Both the position numbers and the translations under genes were made by a program. This document shows, piece after piece, positions 22,671 to 34,400 of a DNA stretch of 64,000 nt. Source of the stretch: Strigamia acuminata. Taxonomy: Eukaryota > Arthropoda > Chilopoda > Geophilomorpha > Linotaeniidae. The DNA is taken from positions 2,483,087-2,547,086 of the forward strand of contig OX442314.1 in assembly GCA_949358305.1 (NCBI GenBank), read 5' to 3'. Within the stretch, counting starts at the first letter, position 1, and each line of letters opens with the position of its first letter. A model generated the notes under the pieces. It saw only the letters and a list, made by a program, of their open reading frames with translations, made no database searches and had not been told where the DNA came from.

Positions 22671-24700
22671 TTTAATAAATAAATAAATTGTTTTTTTTTA
22701 TTTTAATGAGGAAGAAGTGCAAGCAGTTAGTGATGCGAATCTGATTTTGTTTAATAATTTTTGGTTTGGGTGAGAATGTAATTTGCATTCGCGGTGCAAT
22801 CAATGTGTTTGAAAAGTTTTCAGGATGATTTCTATCGCAAAAAGAAGCTACTTGGCCCATCAGCAACCTGCATGTTAGTTTGTTGGTGGCCCAAGTGGCT
22901 GCTTTTTGTAATTGAAAATCACTGCTAAAAAAATAATTAGATTTTCAAACAGAAAATAACTTATGTTGGAGATGCAATTGAAATGTGAATTACATTTGTA
23001 CGAATAATTCTTTTGTTTATTCGTGTTTTATTGTTTATTTTGATAGATAAAATTGAGTCTTTTAATTTCAACATTTTGCCAATTTCTGATTTTACGCATA
23101 TTATCATCAAGCACCGAGCAGGCATTAACAGCGGAAAGATTGTAAATTGTCCAATAGATGGCGCCGGTAGTTGACACAATTTTAAATTAATTTATTTGTT
23201 TCACGCTATCACGGTCACAAAAAGGTAATATTGTAATGAAAAGGATTTATTTGTGTTTTAAAATCACTTCATATATTATTAGAATTATGAGAATGAGTGA
23301 AAATCAGTAGTGTCGATGAGGGAAATACAAAATGGCTGCGCGCGCCACCCAACAGTTTGTGAGGTAAAAGTATTTTGTACAAGCAGTTGCGTGGGTAGTT
23401 GGGGAATTTGGGCTGCCGCCCATACAACTCCTTGTTTTCAATTAGGGCCCCGAAAAATAAAGGACTGATAGAAATCCGCTTCTGCAGAGTTCAGGCATAG
23501 ACATAGACGATAAAATAGCACAAACTTTAGACAAAAATGCAGCCTAATAATCCTTTGAAGAAATGTAACGTTTTTTTTTTATTTCCGGCAAAAATAGCGA
23601 ACAAATTCAAATTGACGTGGGTTATTCCATCGTTTATACGTTAAAAATCGCGTTATTTCTGCATTTTTAACAGAATCTAATCGAAAAATATCGTTTTATG
23701 TTTGTACAATACCCGGTCATCGGAGAAATTGTAAGAAAATTCGGAGCCCGTGATAAAAAAATTCATTCTACAGTATTGCTTTTCTTTTCTTTTTTTTAAT
23801 TTTAGTTTTAATTTTTTCGTAGTGCCATCGACAGTGGAGTTGGAAATTTGGGAGCTGAGTCGGCCACAGGTGACATTTCGCCAAAAGAGATGAAAAGAGG
23901 TGAATTAATTTTAACTTTTTATTATTGAATTGAATTGGTTTAATTTTTTTGTTGGTTTGAAAAATTGATTTAAAATTGACCACTGTAGAATTTTAATTTC
24001 TCATTTCTCGAAATTCAAAATTTTCTGACACTGACTCATGAGTTTCAGAGTCGTGCGAACGTGATTTATCCGGCTGGTATTGGCTATGGACAGTTCATGA
24101 GCAATTCCTGGTAAGGTATTGCTTTTTTTGCCTGTTTTGCAGCGCCACCTGCCTTTTTGCATAAATAAGACCAGAGATTTACATATCTGTTGGCCGCTCA
24201 TCATTGAATTACACCCGACTCTCCTGGGCGTTATTTGGAACCAGGTTATTAAATTTAAATCATTTAAATTAGATTTCAACTTGGGCAATCGGATGTCCCT
24301 CAACCGGTTTCCAGTCGATCGACTGATGTTCCAAATCCGGTCCGAAATCCTTCCCCACCTCCGTCCTATGGAACGTCGTCCGCAACGGTTGCGTTGATCG
24401 CCGAAAACGTAAGCACCGGCACTTGCACTTTATTATGTAAAGCAAGGTGCGTCATACCATTCATACAATTAATAACATTTTTTCCCACCAGGAAATGTAG
24501 CTAAATAACCACTTGCGCCACCGCCTCAATCCTCATCTTCTGCGAGATGACGTCAGTAACTCTCAAGCCGCCATTTTACATACAAAAAGTGAGAAAATTG
24601 TATTAGCCTTAAAAGTGCTTGTTTTGTTTCTGCCTGTGTTGAAAATTAAAAGTTTTACATAAGCAAAAATCAGCACAGTGACAAACTTGCTTTAATTTTA
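22671..24700. other. Intergenic sequence with possible but unproven exons
   Basis: No gene is recognised. A weak candidate exon lies on the plus strand at about 24272-24408: it begins after TTAAATTAG, reads through SPPPSYGTSSATVALIAEN and meets GTAAGC. Another acceptor/donor pair brackets about 23823-23868. Both are short and low-complexity and I would not build a gene from them. Confidence 0.3.
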
Positions 24701-24714
24701 AATTGACAAAATTG

Positions 24715-25265
24715 AAGTAATTTTAAAATGTCAAAATTGCATTAATTATAAAATGTCAAAATTGCATTAATTATAAATTGTCAAAATTGCATTAATTATA
24801 AATTGTCAAAATTGCATTAATTATAAATTGTCAAAATTGCATTAATTATAAATTGTCAAAATTGCATTAATTTTAAAAATGACAAAATTGAATTATTTTC
24901 AAAGTGAAGAAATGACATAATTTTAAAAATGACAAAATTGAATTATTTTCTAAGTGAAGAAATGACATAATTTTAAAAATGACAAAATTGAATTATTTTC
25001 TAAGTGAAGAAATGACATAATTTTAAAAATGACAAAATTGAATTATTTTCTAAGTGAAGAAATGACATAATTTTAAAAATGACAAAATTGAATTATTTTC
25101 TAAGTGAAGAAATGACATAATTTTAAAAATGACAAAATTGAATTATTTTCTAAGTGAAGAAATGACATAATTTTAAAAATGACAAAATTGAATTATTTTC
25201 TAAGTGAAGAAATGACATAATTTTAAAAATGACAAAATTGAATTATTTTCAATATGACAAAATGA
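24715..25265. repeat. Two adjacent satellites: 26-bp and 50-bp tandem repeats
   Basis: At 24728-24870 there are five to six copies of a 26-bp unit with TGTCAAAATTGCATTAATTA. At 24885-25250 about seven copies of a 50-bp unit run head to tail: GACAAAATTGAATTATTTTC followed by TAAGTGAAGAAATGACATAA and TTTTAAAAAT. The central copies are identical, so the array is recent or homogenised. There are no unique spacers. Confidence 0.95.
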
Positions 25266-25405
25266 CATAATTTTAAATTGCCAGAAATCTCACAACCGCT
25301 TGTTCTTTAAAAGGTTAAAAGTTTTACACCAATATATTATAATTTAATTAACAACAGCACGGATAATACGTTTTTACAGTAATCATGTCTGTGCTGATAT
25401 TTCAA

Positions 25406-28400
25406 TCAAATGAAGCGATCAATAACAGCGAATGTCGAGAGACCAGTGAGAATACCAATTACAGATCCAATATTTGAAAACAATTTTGCGACCGAAACTT
25501 TTCGCATTTCTTCAATTACTTCTCTAATGTTTTGTTGTATTATGTATGTAGTACGGCTACGGTGATTTAAAGGTGGAGGTGGTATTTCCCTTTTGTCTAT
25601 CACCGCTAGATTAAATATGGCTTCTTGGCATTGTTCTCGGCAGTTACAGTCTTTCTGAGGGTTTGTTTTCATTTGAGTTTCCAAGTAAATTTTTTGCATT
25701 GCTTTAGCTTTTTCTAGAGAAGTGCAAAGCGATGAATTGCTATTTTGCATAAATGGTAATCTGTGAATAATTGAAAAAATAAATAATATCTACTCAGATC
25801 TAGTGCTCTGTAGGAGACAACAATGAGGGGCGCTATACTGGGAGCAACATGTCTAACAGCAACATTGCTCTTTGACATGTTAAAGGAATGTCTAAGAGCA
25901 ACATTGCTTTTCGGCATGTTAAATAAATATCTAAGAATAACATTGTGTTGCTCTTAAACATGTTAAGTAAATTGCTATTAGGCATGAAAATGTAATGACC
26001 AAGAGCAACACCATACATTTTTTTTTTCAAAAACCAAAAATGTAACCTAACCTAACCTGACCTGACCTGACCTGACCTGACCTGACCTGACCTTACCTGA
26101 CCTAACCTACCCTAACCTAACCGATGAAACGCACCGAGCGGAATTTAAATTCGATGAAACGACTCCCGTTTTCCCACATTTCAAAAAATAATAAAAAATT
26201 AGCAATGTTGCTCTTAGACGTTATTAGGACTTCAACTGTTGTGCCACGTCATTTTTTTAATAATGTCTAAGAGCAATGTTGCTCTTAGACATTATTAGAC
26301 CAACTTGAATTGTTGCTCTTGGGCATGTTGCTCCCAGTATGCGGCAGCGTAAACCACATACGGAACGTATGCCAAACGTTACAAAACCTTCTGCAAAACG
26401 TTCACAAAGTCTCAGCAAAACTATCGTAACAAATTAGTAAAAATAGTGGTAATATCAGTTTCTTTTTTGAAGTTTAATTTTATTGGGAAAATTAGTTAAT
26501 TTGGGTTTAGTTAAAATAGTGGGACAAAAAAATTAATTTAGTGTGAAAGTCAGTAGGTTGAAGATTTAGTTTTTATTTAATGGAAATCCAAGGAAAAATA
26601 TTGGGCCAATAAATGGGACTTTATATATTGACCAATTAACTTATGCAAACACATTGGTTTTATAAACACCCGTGTTCCCGATTAGTTCGGAAAATTTTCC
26701 AAGTTCATCATCCTGGTTTGGCCTCCAATTAAAATGGACTTGGTCTTCGCCATGACACCTGAAGACTGGTTACCATGGTGTGGGACGACCCATCCTCATG
26801 TAATAATTAGACAGGGACTCCGGATTGTTTGGTTTTTGTCCTTTAATCAGTTGCTAGGGGTCGTAGTCTCCTATCTACCCACGTGTTGGCAGTGCAGCAA
26901 AGGCACTCTACACTATGAATGACATGGCCGGTCAAACATAACCATTCTGGCTGTATTGGATCCATCATCGCACTACTGAGTTTCGCAGTGATAAATGGGG
27001 AGGAGAGGAGAGTCAGCACAGAGCAAAACGACTCTTGCTGGCTTCAGGACTTCTCTTACACGTTTTTCTCGGTTGAGACCCACCGCTTTTCTCTCCACTC
27101 CCCACACCACTGCAGCTCTCTCCTTCCCTATACTGGGTCATACAGTACCACTTTTCTAATAGGGATGACCTTAGGGCCATTGGGCAGTGTATGGTAGTGA
27201 CGCAGATCACTCTTGGCTGGCCAAGTGGTCACATCTTTTTACAGTGTGCTTTAGAATAATGTGATTTGCTTAATTAGTTAGATCAGCGTTTCCCAAACGG
27301 TGAGGCGCGAGCTGATTTTTGGTGGGGCGCGACACATCGCTCACAAAAAATTTCTTTTTTAAAAATTTTAACAATCAAACTAACTTATAGACATGATGCC
27401 CTCCCCTTAGAATAGTGCACTTGTCTTGTCGTCTAGAAGAGTCAATTCTATCTAGACAATACACAACTGCCAAATTCAAATCCATTTCAGTTTGTGTGCT
27501 CAATTCTATTATGGATAAATGGCTGATAAATAAGCCTTCATGCTCATAAAATTATATGTAAAATTGTATAAATTGTATGCAATATTATATAAAAATTTCT
27601 TTTTTCTTTTAAGTAGTTCATTTTTGAAAAATTTAATGCACCGGTAGATGAAGTGGGGCGCGGAAGATTGCCTTGCTTAAAAATGGGGCGCGATGCTAAA
27701 AAGTTTGGGAACCCCTGAGTTAGATGATCATAAGTTATTACCTGCAAGAAACATTCAGTTTGGATGCATAACATTTCCGTTCACATTCTGAAACTTCCTT
27801 GTTGTCATCACATGGCCTTTTTGGAGTATTTATTCGAAGAATCTAGAAGGAACAAGTGTCTTACAAATAACAAACAATTTTAAATTACTAATTACTAATT
27901 ACTAAATTACTAATTTACCGTTTGACGGGTAATATCATTTTTAGTATTGAATCCGGAGTGTATGTAAACAATATGTTTTAGGAAGAAAAAATTGATCTTC
28001 TGGCAGAATGAAGTGCTAGAAAGCATGAATTGAAATATTTTATGTAATTAAAGTGTTCAAAATATCTCACTGGCTGCTTTCTGTCGTAGCCTATCCTAAC
28101 TTTGTTCAAACTGCTCCAAATGTAGATATAGTTCTTATACGGTATGAACTTCATTTCCCCTAGAAACAATTAGAAATAAAAATTATTGTCTGGCGTGTTT
28201 TATTATGGGAATTACTGCAATCGTGAATCAAAGTTAACATAAACACATATCATTCTGTTCAGTGCGGTTTGCTATCGAAGGCGCCACATAAAACTGTATA
28301 TAGCTACACTGTATTCTGGGATGACAACAGGTAACAAACATGCTTAGTTAGCAAGCAATGCATGACACGTGATTGCTGTCATCCAAGTGAACGTGATTAA

Positions 28401-31400
28401 CCGTCGCGCGATGGAGCGGCGCGGTATGAAAAGTCGGGATATAGGCAATGTGAAGTATAGCTTACCTGCAGTTAACACTTTGAAATAAATTGTTGTGCAC
28501 GAAAGCGTTTTTACACTTGAAATGAACATTTTTGTTCTCTTCGCATGGATTACGCTTTGTATTTCTTCGTATAATCTATTAAAAAGAAGCTTAGTATGAC
28601 AGTTTATATAATTATTTCAATTACCTTATATTCTCGAAGTGTTACAGTGATAAAATATCCATAGTTTAAAACCAGTAGTGTCAGAAAGTTATATTCCTCT
28701 TCGTGGTCGTTTAGTAATAGCTGAATATTATAATAATCCAAAATAATTATATCATCACCATCTTCATATACTTGTAAATGATTTATTTATATGCTAAAAC
28801 TACCGGGTGGCCCACATAAAACCGGAGAAAAACTATTGTCAGGCCAGGTGTCTTTTCACCAACCGATTATTTCCAAGGGATTTGGATTGGATGTGACAAT
28901 TACTTTGTAGAATGACGTGTGTAAATGAATTCCATTTCTAAAGTAGTACAGTACAATCTTTTATCAGAAGGTGAAATTCTGCCATTTTTACTCCATTCGG
29001 GTTGACACTTCCCAGTTACACCTTTTAACATCTATTAATTATTATTCACCATTTTAGGTGTTATAAATTTTTATGAAGCTTTTTTCATGTTTTTTCACCT
29101 TTTTCCACCTTTTTTCCACCTTAAGCTATTTCTAGCAGTTTAAATACATTGGCATAATGTGCTTTCGAAATATTAAATTTGTTTTTCGTTTTGGTCAATT
29201 GAAGTGTTGAATTACCGGATTATATTTTTCTTTCTTGTGCTACTGTATAATCAACTGCTTCAATAAATAGATTTTCTACATTCCATCAATATTGTGTACG
29301 GTATAAATCCAAGTGTTGAAACTGTCAATCCGAGCATTTTTTAAAATTATTCTAGTGGTCATGCTGTGACGGTTAAAAAACCGTATTATCCAATGTTCAC
29401 ACTAGACGGCGCTGTTTATCTAACGCGCGCAGTTTAAACTCGAGAAAATTACGAGTTATATTAAAGAATTAATATAACGTTGTGAATAAAATATATAGTA
29501 TTTTATTCAATCTAATTAAGTACTCCCTCTGTCCCAAATTATGGTATACATTTCTCTAAAAAATTCTTGATTATTGTTGGTTTTGTATATTTCTAAGATA
29601 TTTTAACTGAATATCCTTCAAAATTAAGTGTGTTTGCTAACCAATGGATTGCATTATGGGTAATTAGTTTTATCATTCCGTTATTGCTGAGTTGCATCTT
29701 CTCAAAATGCACTCAAAATTAAGTGACACCTGTTGTGCTTAAAGTAAAGTGAAAATGAATTTGAAAAATGGCTGTTTCCAAAGAAAAATGTCAAAATGGA
29801 ATAAATTTACTAATAATCAGCAAAATTGTATACAACAGCTCTAGCTGAAACAAAGAATAAGGCACCATTAATGAAATTTGCAAGCAAATTGAAATTACTC
29901 CACTAACTATTTCACGAATTCGACGAGAAGTTAAAAAACAATACAATGAAGGACATATTCCTGCCAAAAGATAAACATAACAATGTATTTTTGACATTGC
30001 AATGTTGTATGGAGTCAGGGATGATAGCAAAGAATGGCAACAATTACAAAATTCACAAATTCAGAGCAATTATTACAAGTTATTGTTATGGAGTATTATT
30101 TATTGTTATTGTTTACTCTTTATTTTTTATTGTTATTATTTACTCCATATTATTTGTTGTTTACTTAATTTATTTATAATTTAACTTATTTATATTAATT
30201 TTGCATTTTTATAATGATAAAAATCAAATAAAACTTGAAATGTATACCATAATTTGGGACAAAAATATTAGTAGAAATGTATACCATAATTTGGGACAGA
30301 GGGAGTATTATTTACTTGAGATATTGATTCTATCGAATCAATATCCTGTTTTACTTACCTGTCGAAGAGAACCAATCAAAGTCTTCTGGACACAGTCTCT
30401 ATTAGGTCGAGACTAAAGTGACCCACGAATCCATCGATTCGGGCATCTGATTGGCTATTGCCAATCCTACTGTTCTTCTGAACTATATAAGCTCTGGTTT
30501 TCACCAGAACTACCCCTTGGCCTGAATGAATATTGTTGTATTGCATTGTTGTTATCGTATGATCTCACTTTCTCTCACGACACATCGGGCCTCCTCAGCT
30601 CTCAATGGATATGTATTATTACTATCACGTTATTGCTTGTTGTAGGGCCCATCTGGGAAGGCTAACCTTGTAAACATGTTTATGTTAAATACATGAAATG
30701 GCTCCGTAGCGTTAGCTTGCTGTTCTAAGGGACAGTTAGATTTCGTACGGTGGCGTAGTATATCGCTCATACACGGGATTGACTAACCCGTTAAATAAAT
30801 GTCAAACTATATGATCGGTGATAGTCGCATCTATTTGCGCTAATACAACCCCAAGCGAAAATATTGAAATACTCGGATTTTGTCAGTATTCCATGTTCCC
30901 CAAATGGGCTAAAAACAAAAGTTTCAAAGTTAAACAAATATCCACAAAAATACTTTGAAAACATGTTTAATTGGCTTTATTTTAAGCAAAAAAAATTTAA
31001 AAAAGGTGAGATATTTATCCCACTATCCACAAAAACGTCTGTGACAAAACATTAGAATCACAAAAGTGTTGAGACAAAAAATTAGAATAATTGTGAGAAG
31101 AGACAGAAATCTTATCTATCCCACTCATTTAAAAAATGATAGCATTTAGTATTTGGTTGGTCTTCCTTTTGCATCAATCACAGCCCTCACTCGTCGCGGC
31201 ATCAAGTCCACCAACTTCTTACACTGCTCACTAGTAATAGAGGCCCACACCATGAGCGGGAGCCAGGTCATGTTGAAAAATAAATTTATCATCACTGAAC
31301 ATTGATTCTGATGAAGGCATCATGAAGTAGTTGAGTATCTATTGATACACAGCAGAGTTTATTGTACCTTTCACAAACGTTAACTCCCTCATTCCAGATG

Positions 31401-34400
31401 CAGCCATACAACCCCACACCATGACACAAGCAGGAAATTTTACACACTTCTTCAAACAGTTTTTATTGTACATTTCATGTTTTTCCCACCAAACTCGTGG
31501 ACCCTGGTCCCCATAATATAAGTTAAATTTTGATTCATCGCTGTAGAGAATCATTGCCCATTGGTCTGGGGTCCAATCTATCCTTGCCTTGCATCACTCA
31601 AGTCTTCTTTTCATCTACTTGCTGCTTAGAAGTGGTTTTCGTTTGGGAACACGAGGTGCCAATTGAAATTCATATAAACGACACAGTGTTGTACATTGGG
31701 AGACATTTATTCCATTTTTTCCCACTGTGCATGATGAATTTTAGATGACTTGAAACGGTTATTCATTACAATCGAATGAAGTTTGCGATCATCTTGTGGT
31801 GTTGTTTTACGTTTTCATCCACTATAGTGCCGCATGGTGTTTAGTCCTTGTCCAGAGGTAATCTGCTTTATTGTTTTGGAAACTGCAGATTGACTGCACC
31901 CTACAATTGTTGCAACTGATCGTTGTTTACGACCGGCTGCATTAAGTTAGACAATCTGCTCTCTTTCTCCATGGAGATGTCATTGTTGGCACCCATTTTA
32001 ATTTAGTCATAATGTGTACACATTGTTTGAGGTTATTTGCGGCAATTTGGTCACGTGGAATGATGTTTTGCTAATTTTTGCAAATTATTCTAATTTTTTG
32101 TCTCAACACTTTTGTGATTCTAATGTTTTGTCACAGACGTTTTTGTGGATAGTGGGATAAATATCTCACCTTTTTTAATTTTTTTTTGCTTAAAATAAAG
32201 CCAATTAAACATGTTTTCAAAGTATTTTTGTGGATATTTGTTTAACTTTGAAACTTTTGTTTCTAGCCCATTTGAGGAACATGGAATACTGACAAAATCC
32301 GAGTATTCTAATATTTTGGCTTGGGGTTGTACTTGATCATAGGTCAGATGCTCTGCCAGAGCACATACACGGGAAGTCGAACCCGTTAAACAAATATGGG
32401 CAACCTATCTCCTCAGGGTCCAATGCGGTGCATTTGTCCTTCCGTATGTTAAAGGTTGGTAAAAGGCCTATTCATAGGCAACACGCCGGGTTGGTAGCCC
32501 TTGAGCAATTGCATTCATACCTTGCGCAAAACCAATACTTGGGTATTGGTAATGCCGATCTGGTAGTCCCCCAGGAACTGTTTACCCAGTGGTTGGTACC
32601 ACTGAAAGCGACTTGTCGCACGCAAACAAATACCCGGCGCCTGATCACGAGATCTTGTCGTCGTAAGGCATGCTGGCGGATGGAGCCTCAACAACTCCCG
32701 CGATGGTCCCCTCGACTATCGTGACTGTCCCCGCCCAAAGAATAACAATATAACAATTCATTTGTTATATTACATTAATAATGTTTCGTTAACTAGATCT
32801 CGGAATATTCTAATGAACATTCCCGTCCAAATGCGAAGGACTCTTCGCATTAATAGATACTCGAGCTGCGGGACCGAATACGTCTCCGTAGCGCTAACTG
32901 TGACGATGCCGCAAAGTCAGCCGCACCCTTCGAGCATCGCCCGGATCCTCAACCAGTGTAGCCGCCGTTACACTTATCCAGAACCCCCAACCCAGTTGTA
33001 ATGTTAATAAACATGTAATATATCGCACGAAAACTGTAAGTTATTATATTTGATCACATATTTACGTTGCACAGACTTCCGTAGCTTATCTCGGTTAGGT
33101 TGTTACTAGGTTTAGTAATGTCTTGTTTAAACCGATTTATCTCTTATAATGGTTAATTATTCAGCCAAAAGTAGAATCGTTACAATGCTGCATTTCGTAG
33201 CATCATTGTGTGCTGTGATTGCAAAGTATCGTGTGTTTTGTGTGAAAGTGTTTTACCATACCTTTAGCTGCTGGTCACATACATTTGATGAAACATTTGC
33301 ATTTCTAAATAAAATTCTAAGGATAGGAGTAAAACGTCTTTGTTTTGCTGAAAAACAGTGAAAGGTCGGAATCAATTTTCAAATGCATCACCGAGAATGC
33401 AACTTTTGGAAACAAGAGTTTGAACAACATGTCTATTGTCTACTGTATACTCTGGCTTATCGTAAGTGGGTACCCAGTTCCTATTGGCCGAGCCTGTTTA
33501 CTCCTAACTGCAGCCTTTATATTACCACCAGGAAATGTAGTTTTGTTGTGTTTTACATTTGTGTCATTATTGTAATGGTTGAAATGATGTTAATTTGCTA
33601 ATATTTACTAATAAAATGTTTTAAGAAACCATAAAGCAATGTTTTCTGCTATTATTGTTTTAAAATACCTGTTTGTTCAGTTTGTTTATTTTATTGGTTG
33701 CTAAGTCAGGAAAGCAACCATTTTTTGAATTTTATGATTGATTGTTTTGTCTGGCAAGCACACAACATGTATTTTGGCCTATTTTCATGTATACTTACAT
33801 CGGCCAATAGGAACTGGGTACCCATTGGCCGAGCCATTTTAGGGATAAGCCAGAGTATAGTAATTAACTAAAATTAAGGCATTAACTAATTTTTTTTTCT
33901 TTCATGTTTTACATCAAGTACTGTGTTTAAACTCAAGAACTAAAAGAAATTAATTTTGTAAATTACTTGGTTTTAGTTGCATACAATTTCCAAATGGAAA
34001 TTTCACACGCTGCTTTGGTGTTAACTATAAAAAAAATACATTATTTTTGTGTTTGTTGTAGGAATATGTCTTATTATTTGTTACATTCAACGGATCGTTT
34101 ATTATTTCAAAGCTTGTCACAAGTGTTTTCCAGATGTCCTCCACTGACAAATTGTTATTGACCAAATGCCAGGGTAACATGTTGCTACAAGTTGTATTGG
34201 TGTTTTGAAGCAAGTGTAATCTGGCTCTTTCTACATTTTCATTTTGCACTTCACCGCAGAAGGTGATTAAAGGAAATTGGCTGTAGCGCCTTTGAACTAC
34301 TCTAACGATTGTTGTTACCGGTTCATCGAAGTAGTAGTTTGAACGAATGTAAACGCAATATAAAGTCAACCCTGCAACAACTAATACAAATATTAACTTG

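Larger units (their letters stand above)
29365..33184. mobile_element. Solo LTR (about 1.55 kb) with two transposons nested inside
   Basis: The ends are TGTGACGG and CGTTACA, flanked by the 4-bp duplication ATGC (29361-29364 and 33185-33188). Subtracting the two nested elements leaves about 1.55 kb that matches, in inverse orientation, the LTR at 52847-54450. No gag or pol is found, so it is a solo LTR. It sits in the intron between E7 and cassette A of DEG/ENaC gene 1. Confidence 0.8.

Noticed and set aside
24715-25265. CRISPR-like regular repeats
   Set aside because: Units are contiguous with no unique spacers, no cas genes, and the host is eukaryotic.
28800-29360. Possible further DEG/ENaC exon and a Tc1-like end (GGTGGCCCACATAAAACCGG)
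   Set aside because: No phase-compatible open block and no matching inverted end were found; left unassigned.
33240-33316. Exon-like block with acceptor CCTTAG and donor GTATGG, reading ILFRNANVSSNVCDQQLK
   Set aside because: It does not fit the phase required between DEG/ENaC exon 6 and cassette A, and a better exon 7 is at 34024-33967.
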